Of a stretch of DNA of 34,408 nt, positions 1 to 12,511 are shown piece after piece. A program made the translations under genes and the position numbers. Within the stretch, counting starts at the first letter, position 1. Every line of letters starts with the position of its first letter. The stretch covers positions 1-34,408 of the forward strand of contig JBEKMO010000057.1 of the NCBI GenBank assembly GCA_050008465.1, given 5' to 3'. This stretch comes from Fen-330 sp050008465. Lineage in GTDB: Bacteria; Acidobacteriota; Terriglobia; Bryobacterales; Bryobacteraceae. A model generated the notes under the pieces. It saw nothing but the letters and a program-made list of their open reading frames with translations, made no database searches and was not told the origin of the DNA.

Positions 1-63
1 CCGGATCTCATCCTGCAAGCCGAGAACGATGGTTGCCGAGTCCGCGATGCCGAGTGGTCTCAT
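1..63 (-). CDS. N-terminal 21 codons of a possible IS630-type transposase (cut by window edge)
   Basis: Reading leftward from an ATG at 63, the frame stays open to the window edge and gives 21 residues ending in LQDEIR. A GGAG lies immediately upstream of the ATG. From memory of the family, this resembles the start of the helix-turn-helix part of IS630-like transposases, where a similar ALQDEIRR segment precedes the DNA-binding helices. Twenty-one residues cannot prove this. The neighbouring gene fragment at 103-414 ends abruptly just beside it, which would fit a mobile element having landed here. It could equally be another helix-turn-helix protein or a chance frame. Confidence 0.3.
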   Translation of the reverse strand, partial: MRPLGIADSATIVLGLQDEIR

Positions 64-102
64 GTCTCCATGAGAGCACACTTCTCAAGCATACGCAATT
101 AC

Positions 103-414
103 TTATGACGCTGTGTTTAGAAGGCCGAAGTACACGCCGCCCATCGGGCGTCCGTACGTGGTGAAGAACAGAACCAGGTTTCTTATGAGCTGACCAGGGC
201 CCCGGATCCAGAAGGAATAAATGTTCATCGGATCGTAGTTGTTTAACCCTCCATAAATACCGGGACCGACGAACCGGACGAAGTACAGAAGGACGATCGC
301 GGTGAATCCGACGTAGAGCAGCCGGAATCTGGGCTGTGCTGCGCGTTCTTCGGGGCCACTCGAGCGAGTAAGTACACACATCGAGTGGGCGTGGGGTGCC
401 TGTACAGTCGCCAT
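103..414 (-). pseudogene. 5' fragment of a polytopic membrane protein, possibly a GT39-type glycosyltransferase
   Basis: An ATG at 414 with AGG/GGAG-like sequence upstream opens a frame of 103 residues. After about 30 hydrophilic residues comes one clear membrane segment (LLYVGFTAIVLLYFVRFVG), then a loop containing NNYDPMN, and a second hydrophobic stretch ending in TTYGRPMGG. The loop with 'TTYxRPMGG' resembles the first periplasmic loop of large bacterial integral membrane glycosyltransferases, which normally have hundreds of further residues and many spans. Here a TAA at 103-105 stops the frame right after the second hydrophobic stretch, so this looks like the stump of a longer gene. The possible transposase start at 1-63 may explain the loss. 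The family call is tentative; truncation relative to a multi-span protein is the stronger statement. Confidence 0.5.
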
Positions 415-551
415 GGGGAACCTAGCTCCGTCCGCACCCCTAAGACAGGCGAGCCTACCTGCTGACGACAGCTCCGCGTAGCTGCCGGCCGCTTGCTCGC
501 GCGCGCGGCTCGGCAAGCTGTTAGTGAGCCGCGACCGTCACGGAGCGGTAC

Positions 552-2408
<1,857 letters not shown>

Positions 2409-2504
2409 CGCATCGGCTCTCCTCAATGCTCCAGTTTACCTGTGCTTCGCGCCTTGCTGGTCTGCGGAATGGCCGGACTCACGTGGCGTGGGCTTCAGCC
2501 TGCC

Positions 2505-2571
2505 GTGTCGGCACTCGTGCCGACACCTTGGCGCCGAGAAGAGTCTCGACGCGGCACGCACGAGTGCGTGC
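2505..2571. repeat. Two palindromes between the histidine kinase and GH3 genes (REP-like)
   Basis: A perfect 10-bp-arm palindrome (GTGTCGGCAC, TC, GTGCCGACAC) lies at 2505-2526, and a 7-bp-arm hairpin (GCACGCA, CGAG, TGCGTGC) at 2554-2571. The segment around the second one, GAGTCTCGACGCGGCAC followed by GCGTGCGCCAC, recurs nearly unchanged at 6124-6158, and the GCGTGCGCCAC part again at 26350. These are dispersed REP-like intergenic elements. Lying just past the stop codon of the histidine kinase gene, they could also end its transcript. Confidence 0.7.
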
Positions 2572-2581
2572 GCCACAAAAC

Positions 2582-5983
<3,402 letters not shown>

Positions 5984-6058
5984 GAATCTCTCATCGGCGC
6001 CGAGGCGCTGGATTTTAGGGAACTCTCCGATTCAGCCGAGGCTGCGCGCTCCTCCTTT

Positions 6059-6158
6059 GTGGCGCACGCACTTTTGCGTGCCGCCTCGACACTAGTGTCG
6101 AGGTCGACACCGTGCATCGAGATGAGTCTCGACGCGGCACACTGAGAGCGTGCGCCAC
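6059..6158. repeat. 100-bp composite palindromic intergenic repeat
   Basis: The element begins with GTGGCGCACGC and ends with GCGTGCGCCAC, which are inverse complements, so the whole unit can fold back on itself. At its centre is a perfect 20-bp palindrome (6084-6103, arms CCTCGACACT/AGTGTCGAGG). Its right part matches the element at 2541-2576. It lies between the start of the histidine kinase gene and the stop of the phosphoesterase gene, both on the minus strand, so it may act as a transcript end or boundary element. Confidence 0.75.
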
Positions 6159-6169
6159 CAAACATGGGA

Positions 6170-8833
6170 TTAGGGCCGGGCTTCGCGGTGCTGGTCGCGC
6201 AGCACGTTGGGATCGTCCATCTTCGGCGAGGGCTCGGGGTCGAGTGGCTCGCGCACCTTGGCCGGGTCGAACAAGCGCGGGTCGATGGAGAGGGCGTGGT
6301 AGGGCGCGAAGTCGGGCTCGGCGGTGAAGCAGTCGCCCAGGTCCGAGGCGGCCGCATCGAACAGGTTCAAGGGGGGCGCGCCGAGCAGGCGGAAGATGGT
6401 CTTGAGCAATCCGGGGAAACTGGAATTCACGTGCGAGGCGTAGTTCCTGCGCGCGTAAGGGCTGGCCACCAGCAGCACGGTGCGGTGCGAATCGATGTGA
6501 TCGACCCAGCCCTGCGCGTCGTCCTCGGTGACGAAGATCGCCATCTGCCGCCACCACGGGCTTTTCGAGAGGTACTCGAGGATCCGGCCCAGGGCGTAGT
6601 CATTGTCGGCCATGTAGGAAGCTGCGTAGGGATATCCGTCTTCGGGGCGGGGTTTGGCCAGGTGGTCCTGCGGCAGGTGAATGAAGATGAAGCGCGGAAA
6701 AGGCTCGCCGTCTTTCACGTACTTGCGTTCGACCTCGGCGATGAACTGAGAGGCGCGGTACTGGTCGGGGATGTTCATGTTGAATTGGGGATAATCCCGC
6801 GACGCGTTGCGGTACAGGGGATCGGGCGCCGGTACGTTGGTGAGGAAGCGCGCGCCCGTCGGCTTGAGGCCCTCGCCCTCGTCGGCGCCCGCCAGCTCGA
6901 AACCCTCCCCGTAACTTCGAAAGGAAATTCCGTGACGCTCGAGATGGTGCCAGACGGCGCCGGCCTCCAGTTGCTCTTCGGGGTGGACGGCGGAGTGGCT
7001 CTCGGCGAAACTCAGCCGGCCGGGGGCGGTGGTGGGCAACCGGAAGTCCTTCTGCCCGCCGTATGCGGCCATCATCGAGCTTTCGGTCCAGGCGTTGGGA
7101 TAGGAACCGGTGAGCCAGTGGTGGCCGTCCACGCTGACTTCGGAATCGGCGTAAAAATTGTCGCTGAAGGCCCAGCGCGCGGCCATCTCGTGGTGGTTGG
7201 GGCTGACGTTGGCGCCCATCAGAATAGGGCGCTGGCGGAGTCCGTGGCGCTCGCTGGTGACGTTGCCGTGCCGACCGAGCCGCGCCAGAAGCGGGTCGCC
7301 GGCCACCGGGCCGTTCGCGGCGCTGGCGATATCGCCGAACACTTCGTCGAAGGTGCGGTTCTCCTTCACGATCAGGACCACGTGGTGAATCTGCTGCGGC
7401 AGCGCCGCCAGCGCATTAGCGGCCGGCGTGAAGCCGTTGTTCTCCATCACCTGTGCGGTCAGTTTGGCCAGATCGTTGGCCGCGTGCAGCGGGAAGATCG
7501 AGATGCTGCCCCGGCGGAATGCGCCCTGAAAGGTGTCGCCGGAGGAACGGTCGTGGTTGGGCCCGGTGCCGAGGCCCTTGGCGTTGGCGACGAAAACCAT
7601 GTCGCGATCCACCAGCACGCGGGTTGGGAACCACCCCGCCGGCAGGTGCCCCAGCACCCGCATACGGACCACATCGACGACTGCGACCGCGTTGATCCCC
7701 GCCTCGGCGACCAGCAGCCAGTCCGAGTTGGGCACGCGGGCGAGGCCGATCGGCAGCACGCCGCGCAAGGTCTCCAGTCCGGGAATGCGAATTGGAATGG
7801 TGGCCCGGATCTGGCCCGTGGCGGCGTCGATGACGGTGATGGAATCGTTGTGGCCGTTGGAGACGTAGACCGCGTCGGAGCTTGCGGCGACCCCCGATGG
7901 GCTGCTGCCGCCCAGGCTCTCGCCTCCGAACGGCAGCCCGGTGCGCACCAGCGCCTGGAGCCGTGGCGCCAGCGGATTCAGCAAGTCCACAATCGCCAGC
8001 GAGTTCGACTCCGGCGCGTTGGGATCGCCCAGCCCGGGCACGTCCACCGGGCCGCGCGCGGTCTCGCGGCGAGCGCCGTCCCGCGCCTCGGGCGAGGGAA
8101 AACCGAAGGCGGGGAAGGGCAACCCGGTGTGGCGAGCCTGCTTGGGGTCCGCGCCCGGCAGCGCCTGGTACTGGAACATGCCGAGGTTGGTGACGTAGGC
8201 CCTGCGCGCGTCCGGCGAGAGCGCGATGGCGAACGGCAGCCGCCCCAGCTTCAGCGAGGCGGCGACTTGCCGCTTCCGAATGTCGATCACAACCAGGCGG
8301 AAGTTGGCCTGATCCAGCACGTAGAGGAAGCCGCGCTCGCGATCCAGCGCCAGATCTCCGCTGTAGCTGTCGCGGAAGCTGTCGCCGTTGAGTTCGTACA
8401 CGCGCTTCTTCTCACCGGTGGCCGGGTCGATCAGGCGCACGCGGCCGGAATTGCCTTCCGACGCGTAGAGCGCGCGCTCGCCGTCGAAGGCCAGGCCCAT
8501 GAACACGCTGCGCCAGTCGTCCTCCTCCTTGCCCGCTTCCCCGGCCGCCATCTGCCGCACCCACCAGTACATCTTGTCGCGCCGCAGCAAGGTGAGCGAA
8601 AACTGATCCGGGCCGCCGTTGGCCGTCGCCACCTGGTTGCCGCTGGGGCTGATCGCGAGGCCGAAGGGGCCCGGTCCGGTCGAGTAGGAGCGTCCGAGCG
8701 GCGTGATGATGCGGCCGCCGGGAAGGATGCTCTCCGCCCCGGGCCGCCGGATGGCCGGACGCGTGCCGGCTGGCGCGGCGTAATCGGCCGCCATCGCAAG
8801 CGACGCCAGGATGACCAGCAGCAGAGGAAGCAA
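6170..8833 (-). CDS. Exported phosphoesterase-family protein with YVTN-type beta-propeller
   Basis: The protein has two halves. Residues ~50-480 form a beta-propeller of YVTN/YncE type, with blades such as AVYVSNGHNDSITVID and RAYVTNLG. Residues ~485-887 form a phosphoesterase (acid phosphatase/phospholipase C-like alkaline-phosphatase superfamily) domain with KENRTFDEVFG (E491 and N492, presumed metal/nucleophile region), VDGHHW, and TEDDAQGWVDHIDSHR (D771, D772 and the DHxDxHR metal site). Such fusions are common in Acidobacteria; the substrate is unknown. The start is uncertain. TTG at 8833 gives a hydrophobic signal sequence ending ASLAMA, but has no n-terminal charge and a weak ribosome-binding site. 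The frame stays open to a GTG at 8947, but bases beyond ~8879 belong to a dispersed repeat, which argues against the longest version; TTG at 8887 is a third choice. Confidence 0.88.
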   Translation of the reverse strand: MLPLLLVILASLAMAADYAAPAGTRPAIRRPGAESILPGGRIITPLGRSYSTGPGPFGLAISPSGNQVATANGGPDQFSLTLLRRDKMYWWVRQMAAGEAGKEEDDWRSVFMGLAFDGERALYASEGNSGRVRLIDPATGEKKRVYELNGDSFRDSYSGDLALDRERGFLYVLDQANFRLVVIDIRKRQVAASLKLGRLPFAIALSPDARRAYVTNLGMFQYQALPGADPKQARHTGLPFPAFGFPSPEARDGARRETARGPVDVPGLGDPNAPESNSLAIVDLLNPLAPRLQALVRTGLPFGGESLGGSSPSGVAASSDAVYVSNGHNDSITVIDAATGQIRATIPIRIPGLETLRGVLPIGLARVPNSDWLLVAEAGINAVAVVDVVRMRVLGHLPAGWFPTRVLVDRDMVFVANAKGLGTGPNHDRSSGDTFQGAFRRGSISIFPLHAANDLAKLTAQVMENNGFTPAANALAALPQQIHHVVLIVKENRTFDEVFGDIASAANGPVAGDPLLARLGRHGNVTSERHGLRQRPILMGANVSPNHHEMAARWAFSDNFYADSEVSVDGHHWLTGSYPNAWTESSMMAAYGGQKDFRLPTTAPGRLSFAESHSAVHPEEQLEAGAVWHHLERHGISFRSYGEGFELAGADEGEGLKPTGARFLTNVPAPDPLYRNASRDYPQFNMNIPDQYRASQFIAEVERKYVKDGEPFPRFIFIHLPQDHLAKPRPEDGYPYAASYMADNDYALGRILEYLSKSPWWRQMAIFVTEDDAQGWVDHIDSHRTVLLVASPYARRNYASHVNSSFPGLLKTIFRLLGAPPLNLFDAAASDLGDCFTAEPDFAPYHALSIDPRLFDPAKVREPLDPEPSPKMDDPNVLRDQHREARP

Positions 8834-8878
8834 CTTTCGAGTGTATTCTATTCCGGCTGCGAAACGCGCATCCGTCCT

Positions 8879-9006
8879 CGAGATCAAGAAGCGTCTCAAC
8901 CTGCCGCCGACCGGTTGAGGACATTTTCCGGCCGCTCTCTCCCCCACAGAGACCCCGCGCGTATGCCAGTCACGGGACCGTTGGGTAGTGCGGCAGTTTC
9001 AGATTT
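8879..9006. repeat. Dispersed repeat, copy A (partner at 12211-12345)
   Basis: By eye this aligns end to end with 12211-12345. Shared blocks in order are CTCAACCTGCCG, GGTTGAGGAC, CACAGAGACCC/GACAGAGACCC, GCGTAT, CAGTCACGGGA and GGTAGTG. On the plus strand its first part reads as the end of a coding frame, KKRLNLPPTG then TGA, matching ERLNLPAAG then TGA of the small gene at 12021-12248. The unit therefore seems to be the 3' end of that small gene family plus downstream sequence. The remaining bases up to 9138 hold nothing I recognise. Confidence 0.7.
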
Positions 9007-9138
9007 GCCGACGATCCATTCCCAATCCGCGCCGGCCACGTCTACGAGATGGGCGTGGTACGTCCGAGTGGCGCGAGACAACTGTGATATCCGTGGCGAT
9101 CCTGCGAGAGCTCCCGGGTATGGTCCGGCCGCAGTGAT

Positions 9139-9687
9139 CTAGTTCTCCCATGGCGGCTTTGCAAAGAACTTGCGCGCACGCTCGCCGCTGATAACGCCAT
9201 CGCCTCCGGCCTCGCGAAGGTATCGATATAAGTCGTCGCGCAGCCTGGCACCTCCGGGAAAACTCAGCGACCCGGCACGCTCAAGCGCACGCATTTCTTG
9301 TATCAAAGCGTCCTTGGCCACGCAGGAGCCGAAAGCGGACAGCATGATTCGTCCGCCGTGCTTTTCCCAGAGGGCACGGGACAGGTAAAAGCTGCGAACC
9401 GTCCGCTGAACGAACCATTCTCCCATCGGGCCTGCAGCCCCCCCGCTCCGTTGCTGCCATTTGTGGCGGACAGCACTGAAAACCTCCGGCGACGGCTCGA
9501 GCCCGTTTTCGCGAAGGTACTGCTTCTCAAACATCTCTTCCACCATCATCGCCAGACCTTTGAGCGGCTCGTGTTCGTCCCAGCGGCGAGCTTCTTCGGC
9601 TGTGATCTCCCTGTTCCACAACCGAACGAGCGGTTGGGCCGCCAGCGGTGCCGCCGCTAAAACCAAAGCCATCGCCAAAAGTCGCAT
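9139..9687 (-). CDS. Exported protein of unknown function, 182 aa, SurA-N-like character
   Basis: I chose the ATG at 9687 because it opens a good signal peptide (MRLLAMALVLAAAPLAAQP) with predicted cleavage after AAQ or near it; residues upstream in the same frame look random and Cys/Ser-rich. The mature part is alpha-helical and charged: WNREITAEEARRW, MVEEMFEKQYLRENGLEPSPE and a C-terminal helix pair ending FFAKPPWEN. The pattern of an N-terminal 'xREITxEEA' strand-helix followed by a long helix with ENGLxPSPE recalls the N-terminal chaperone segment of SurA-type peptidyl-prolyl isomerases, but no parvulin domain is present. I do not recognise a specific family. It has no close operon partner: the phosphoesterase start is about 300 bases downstream, behind a repeat. 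Confidence 0.72.
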   Translation of the reverse strand: MRLLAMALVLAAAPLAAQPLVRLWNREITAEEARRWDEHEPLKGLAMMVEEMFEKQYLRENGLEPSPEVFSAVRHKWQQRSGGAAGPMGEWFVQRTVRSFYLSRALWEKHGGRIMLSAFGSCVAKDALIQEMRALERAGSLSFPGGARLRDDLYRYLREAGGDGVISGERARKFFAKPPWEN

Positions 9688-10245
9688 ATCCGATATCGGC
9701 CTCACTGAGAACAACAGCGTCCACCGCGATGGCGCTCCTGCTCCGCCGCCAGCCAAATCGAGGCAACACTGGCACAAACCTGCGTCAAGTGCAACGTCCG
9801 AGGCAAATTCGTCCCGCGGGCCATATGCACTGTACCACGAAGAGTGGCTGGACGAACGTTCAGCCACTTTCGATCCATTCGGACGGATAGAGAACACCGA
9901 ACGCGCTGGCGACCGCTTACGGCGTTCTACATGGAGGTAACGCCGACTCGTAGATCTGCCAATCGCGGACCAGATGCGTTAGCGGAGGTTTCGGACGAGG
10001 TCACGTCTGCCGCCGACCACACAAACCCGACCGCGACGGCTGGATAGACCTGGCCATTGCCCGCTGGATTACGCAACCAAGCGAGCGGCTGGCCTGCACT
10101 TCTGGCCGCGATACACCGGAGCGGTGGTATTCAACCATCCGCGCCGCCCAGCCGCCGCATCAAGTGACTGCTGGTCAACAGGTTGGCGTTTGGCTGGCCG
10201 CGTGCATTAGGGAAAGCGTAACGTGGCGCCCAATGGAGGTGCACC
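9688..10245. other. 558-bp gap without a supported gene
   Basis: Several open frames of 60-80 codons cross this stretch, but none has a believable start, composition or recognisable product. The one clear structure is a hairpin at 9843-9868 with perfect 8-bp arms (AGTGGCTG/CAGCCACT) and a 10-base loop. Because the genes on either side diverge, the gap must contain both promoters; I could not pick out a convincing -35/-10 pair. The last bases give GGAGG about six bases before the ATG of the next gene. Confidence 0.5.
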
Positions 10246-11835
10246 ATGAAGACGATCATCGTTCAGTCGGTTATTCGCCAGGCGCTTCGTCTGGTTTGTG
10301 TTCCGCTTCTGGCTGGCGGCCTAATGGTTGCGCAACAACTAGCGCCTCCCGAGCAAGCTCCCGCACAACTCCTTCCACAGGAACAGTTGGACACCCTGGT
10401 CGCGCCCATTGCGCTGTACCCGGATGCCTTGCTGAGCCAAGTGCTGGTGGCGGCCACCTACCCGCAGGAGATCGCCGAGGCGGGGCAGTGGCTGCAGCAA
10501 AATCGCAATCTACAAGGCTCCCAACTGGTGGATGCGGCGCGTCAGCAGAATTGGGATCCCAGTATCCAGGCCCTGGTGGTTTTCCCCGATGTGATCAACC
10601 GTTTGAACGCCGACATGCGCTGGACCACCGATCTCGGCAACGCATTCCTCGCGCAGCAGGCCGATGTAATGAGCGCCGTGCAGCGGATGCGGGCCCAAGC
10701 CATGGCGGCTGGCAAACTGCGTTCCAACCCGCAGGAAACCGTCACCACCGAGATGCAAGGGGACCAATCGGCGATTGCGATTCGACCAGCCAACCCCGAG
10801 ATGGTCTACGTGCCTGAGTACAATCCCGAGTACATCTGGGGACCGCCCGGCTACGGTTATTATCCGGCGTGGGATTACCCGTATTACGGCTATGGATTCG
10901 GATTCGGCCCGGGCATTTACATCGGAGGCTTCTTCGGCGGCCTGGGGTGGGGTGGTTGGGGCTGGGGACCGAACTGGTTCCATCACTCGATCTATCAGAA
11001 TAGTTTCTTCTTCAATCGTTACGGTTACGGCGGGCGCGGATTTCGAGGTGGCGGCACCTGGGCGCACGATCCCGGCCATCGTCGGGGAGTCCCCTATTCG
11101 AATAGTGGGCTCATGAACCGTTACGGCGGAGCTTCCACGGCGCGCGGCGCATCCCGGGCCGGGCGATTTGGCGGACAATCCTATGCGGCGGGCCAGCGCA
11201 ATTCGGCGCAAGCCGGCGGTTGGAATCGTTTCGGCCAGGCCGGGTCCAGCAGCCAGGGCCGCCGCTCCACTCCAGCCTATAGTGGAAGCAGCGGATACCG
11301 CGCGAATCCGTCCTACCGCGGCGGCTACGGCGGAAGCGTGCCCAGCTATCGCTCCAACCCGTCATACGGCAACAGCGGCGGATACCGCGCGAGTCCGTCC
11401 TACGGCGGCAGCTACGGCGGGAACCGCAGCGTGCCCAGCTATCGCTCCAGCCCGTCATACGGCAACAGCGGCGGATACCGCGCGATGCCGTCCTACGGTG
11501 GCGGCAACGGCGGAAACCGCAGCGTGCCGAGCTATCGCTCCAGCCCGTCCTACGGCAACAGCGGCGGATACCGTGCGAGTCCGTCTTACGGCGGCGGCTC
11601 CGGCGGAAGCCGCAGCGCGCCCAGCTATCGCTCCAGCCCGTCATACGGCAACAGCGGCGGATACCGCGCGATGCCGTCCTACGGCGGCGGCTCCGGCGGA
11701 AACCGCAGCGCGCCCAGCTATCGCTCCAGCCCGTCAAGCGGAGGAGGCGGTGGCTCCCACTCCAGCCGTTCTTCTAGCGGCGGTGGCTCGAGCCATTCGA
11801 GCGGCAACTCCCGCGGCGGCCACGATCGTCGCTAA
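10246..11835 (+). CDS. DUF3300 protein with Ser/Gly/Tyr-rich tandem-repeat tail, exported
   Basis: The protein has 529 residues, starting at an ATG with GGAGG at good spacing. A signal peptide (residues 1-30, cleavage near MVAQ) is followed by a Pro/Gln-rich linker and a DUF3300 domain (~45-200) with the typical APIALYPDALLSQVLVAATYP and VYVPEYNPEY segments. Then come an aromatic/Gly-rich stretch (~200-265) and a low-complexity tail in which a 31-residue unit (PSYRSSPSYGNSGGYRA..., SYGG) is repeated four times. The function of DUF3300 is not established. The signal peptide and Tyr/Ser/Gly tail suggest a cell-surface or matrix protein. The repeat tail is expected to vary in copy number between strains. 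It appears to be transcribed alone, with a hairpin just after the stop codon. Confidence 0.9.
   Translation: MKTIIVQSVIRQALRLVCVPLLAGGLMVAQQLAPPEQAPAQLLPQEQLDTLVAPIALYPDALLSQVLVAATYPQEIAEAGQWLQQNRNLQGSQLVDAARQQNWDPSIQALVVFPDVINRLNADMRWTTDLGNAFLAQQADVMSAVQRMRAQAMAAGKLRSNPQETVTTEMQGDQSAIAIRPANPEMVYVPEYNPEYIWGPPGYGYYPAWDYPYYGYGFGFGPGIYIGGFFGGLGWGGWGWGPNWFHHSIYQNSFFFNRYGYGGRGFRGGGTWAHDPGHRRGVPYSNSGLMNRYGGASTARGASRAGRFGGQSYAAGQRNSAQAGGWNRFGQAGSSSQGRRSTPAYSGSSGYRANPSYRGGYGGSVPSYRSNPSYGNSGGYRASPSYGGSYGGNRSVPSYRSSPSYGNSGGYRAMPSYGGGNGGNRSVPSYRSSPSYGNSGGYRASPSYGGGSGGSRSAPSYRSSPSYGNSGGYRAMPSYGGGSGGNRSAPSYRSSPSSGGGGGSHSSRSSSGGGSSHSSGNSRGGHDRR
11335..11739 (+). repeat. Tandem repeat of 93 bp (31 codons), four full copies plus a partial fifth
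   Basis: Units begin at 11335, 11428, 11521 and 11614, each starting AGCGTG or AGCGCG, with a truncated unit from 11707. The period is exact (93 bp), so all length change would stay in frame with the DUF3300 gene. Differences among copies are few; copies 2 and 4 share RAMPSYGG where copies 1 and 3 have RASPSYGG, which hints at a two-unit (186-bp) duplication. Confidence 0.95.
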
Positions 11836-11856
11836 CGAGCTGAGTCAACCTGTTAT

Positions 11857-11886
11857 CTGGGGGCCGAAGCACTGAACGGTCCCCAG
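11857..11886 (+). terminator. Hairpin after the DUF3300 gene, probable transcript end
   Basis: The arms CTGGGGGCCG and CGGTCCCCAG pair over 10 bp with one G-U, around a 10-base loop. It sits 22 bases past the stop codon. No T-run follows, so it is not a textbook intrinsic terminator. Confidence 0.5.
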
Positions 11887-11906
11887 CACCGAGGCGCGAC
11901 CCGTAA

Positions 11907-12005
11907 GAAGCTGTGAAACAATTCGGGGACACTCCGAGCTGGTTGCAGCGTACCAACCACCTCCGCAGCACGGCAGGCGTGTCCCCAGAATTGTTTCACA
12001 GCTTC
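11907..12005. mobile_element. 99-bp element with 26/27-bp terminal inverted repeats (MITE- or REP-hairpin-like)
   Basis: The left arm (11907-11932) starts GAAGCTGTGAAACAATTC and ends GGGGACAC. The right arm (11979-12005) is its inverse complement with one extra base. About 46 bases separate them. No transposase is inside. The GGGGACAC edge adjoining an AATTC motif resembles hairpin elements that, in other genomes, accompany REP-associated (Y1) transposases; that link is from memory. A small ORF starts 16 bases after the right end. Confidence 0.75.
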
Positions 12006-12020
12006 GTACGGCAGCGGTCC

Positions 12021-12248
12021 ATGCCTGACGAACCCGCCACCAAGCAGGATCTCCGGGATCTGGAAGCCCGGCTGGACGGAAAACTGAACGCGCTCGAATC
12101 CCGCATCCGCATCGCGGTTGAGGAAAGCGAAACCCGCCTCCTGACGGCCGTCGACGGCTACACGGAAACGATTGGCGCCCGGCTGGACGCCAGCCCCCGC
12201 CGGTTTGCGGGCGTCGAAGAGCGGCTCAACCTGCCGGCGGCAGGTTGA
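12021..12248 (+). CDS. Small predicted coiled-coil protein, 75 aa
   Basis: From ATG 12021 the frame encodes a charged helix throughout: KQDLRDLEARLDGKLNALES has heptad-like Leu/Ile spacing, followed by EESETRLLTAVDGY and a C-terminus EERLNLPAAG. Short coiled-coil proteins ending in xRLNLPPx are frequent in related genomes as I recall them; no function is known to me. The ribosome-binding site is weak. An earlier ATG at 11913 is in frame but lies within the inverted-repeat element, so I prefer 12021. Its stop codon lies inside a perfect 25-base palindrome (12225-12249). A matching C-terminal end (RLNLPPTG, stop) is found near 8.9 kb without the rest of the gene. Confidence 0.5.
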   Translation: MPDEPATKQDLRDLEARLDGKLNALESRIRIAVEESETRLLTAVDGYTETIGARLDASPRRFAGVEERLNLPAAG

Positions 12249-12345
12249 GGACGTCCCCCCCGCTTTCTTCCCGACAGAGACCCGATGCGTATCGCAGTCA
12301 CGGGAGCGCTCGGTAGTGGGGCGAATTCCGATATGACTACTCGGC
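12211..12345. repeat. Dispersed repeat, copy B, with a perfect 25-base palindrome
   Basis: This is the partner of 8879-9006. The palindrome at 12225-12249 has 11-bp arms (CTCAACCTGCC / GGCAGGTTGAG) around GGC and overlaps the stop codon of the coiled-coil gene; in copy A the palindrome is less perfect. After it, ATG 12285 opens a 50-codon frame beginning MRIAVTGALGSG, which looks like the first beta-strand/glycine loop of a Rossmann-fold epimerase but soon loses any family resemblance. The rest, up to 12511, holds nothing I can name. Confidence 0.7.
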
Positions 12346-12511
12346 GATGTGGATTCCAGAAGGCTTGCGCGCCGCAGCCCGTAGCGCGGGAGATAGCCGA
12401 CCGGGAGCCAGGCTTTCATCTGGCTTATGCGGCCTAGACGCAAGCCGAACCGGAAGTCGCCGCCCCACTCGGGCCTCAAAGCGAAATTGACCCGGCATAC
12501 AGCCGAAATTC

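Noticed and set aside
6164..9142. Plus-strand open frame of nearly 1000 codons opposite the phosphoesterase
   Set aside because: Composition is that of an antisense shadow, and the minus strand has propeller blades and metal-site motifs.
10164..10817. Plus-strand frame of 217 codons overlapping the DUF3300 start
   Set aside because: No start signal and no domain; the DUF3300 frame has GGAGG and a signal peptide.
11335..11739. Possible CRISPR-like array
   Set aside because: The 93-bp units are contiguous without distinct spacers and encode an in-frame protein repeat.
12285..12437. 50-codon frame starting MRIAVTGALGSG
   Set aside because: Only the first dozen residues resemble a Rossmann-fold start; the rest matches no family and lies partly in the dispersed repeat, so I did not call a gene.
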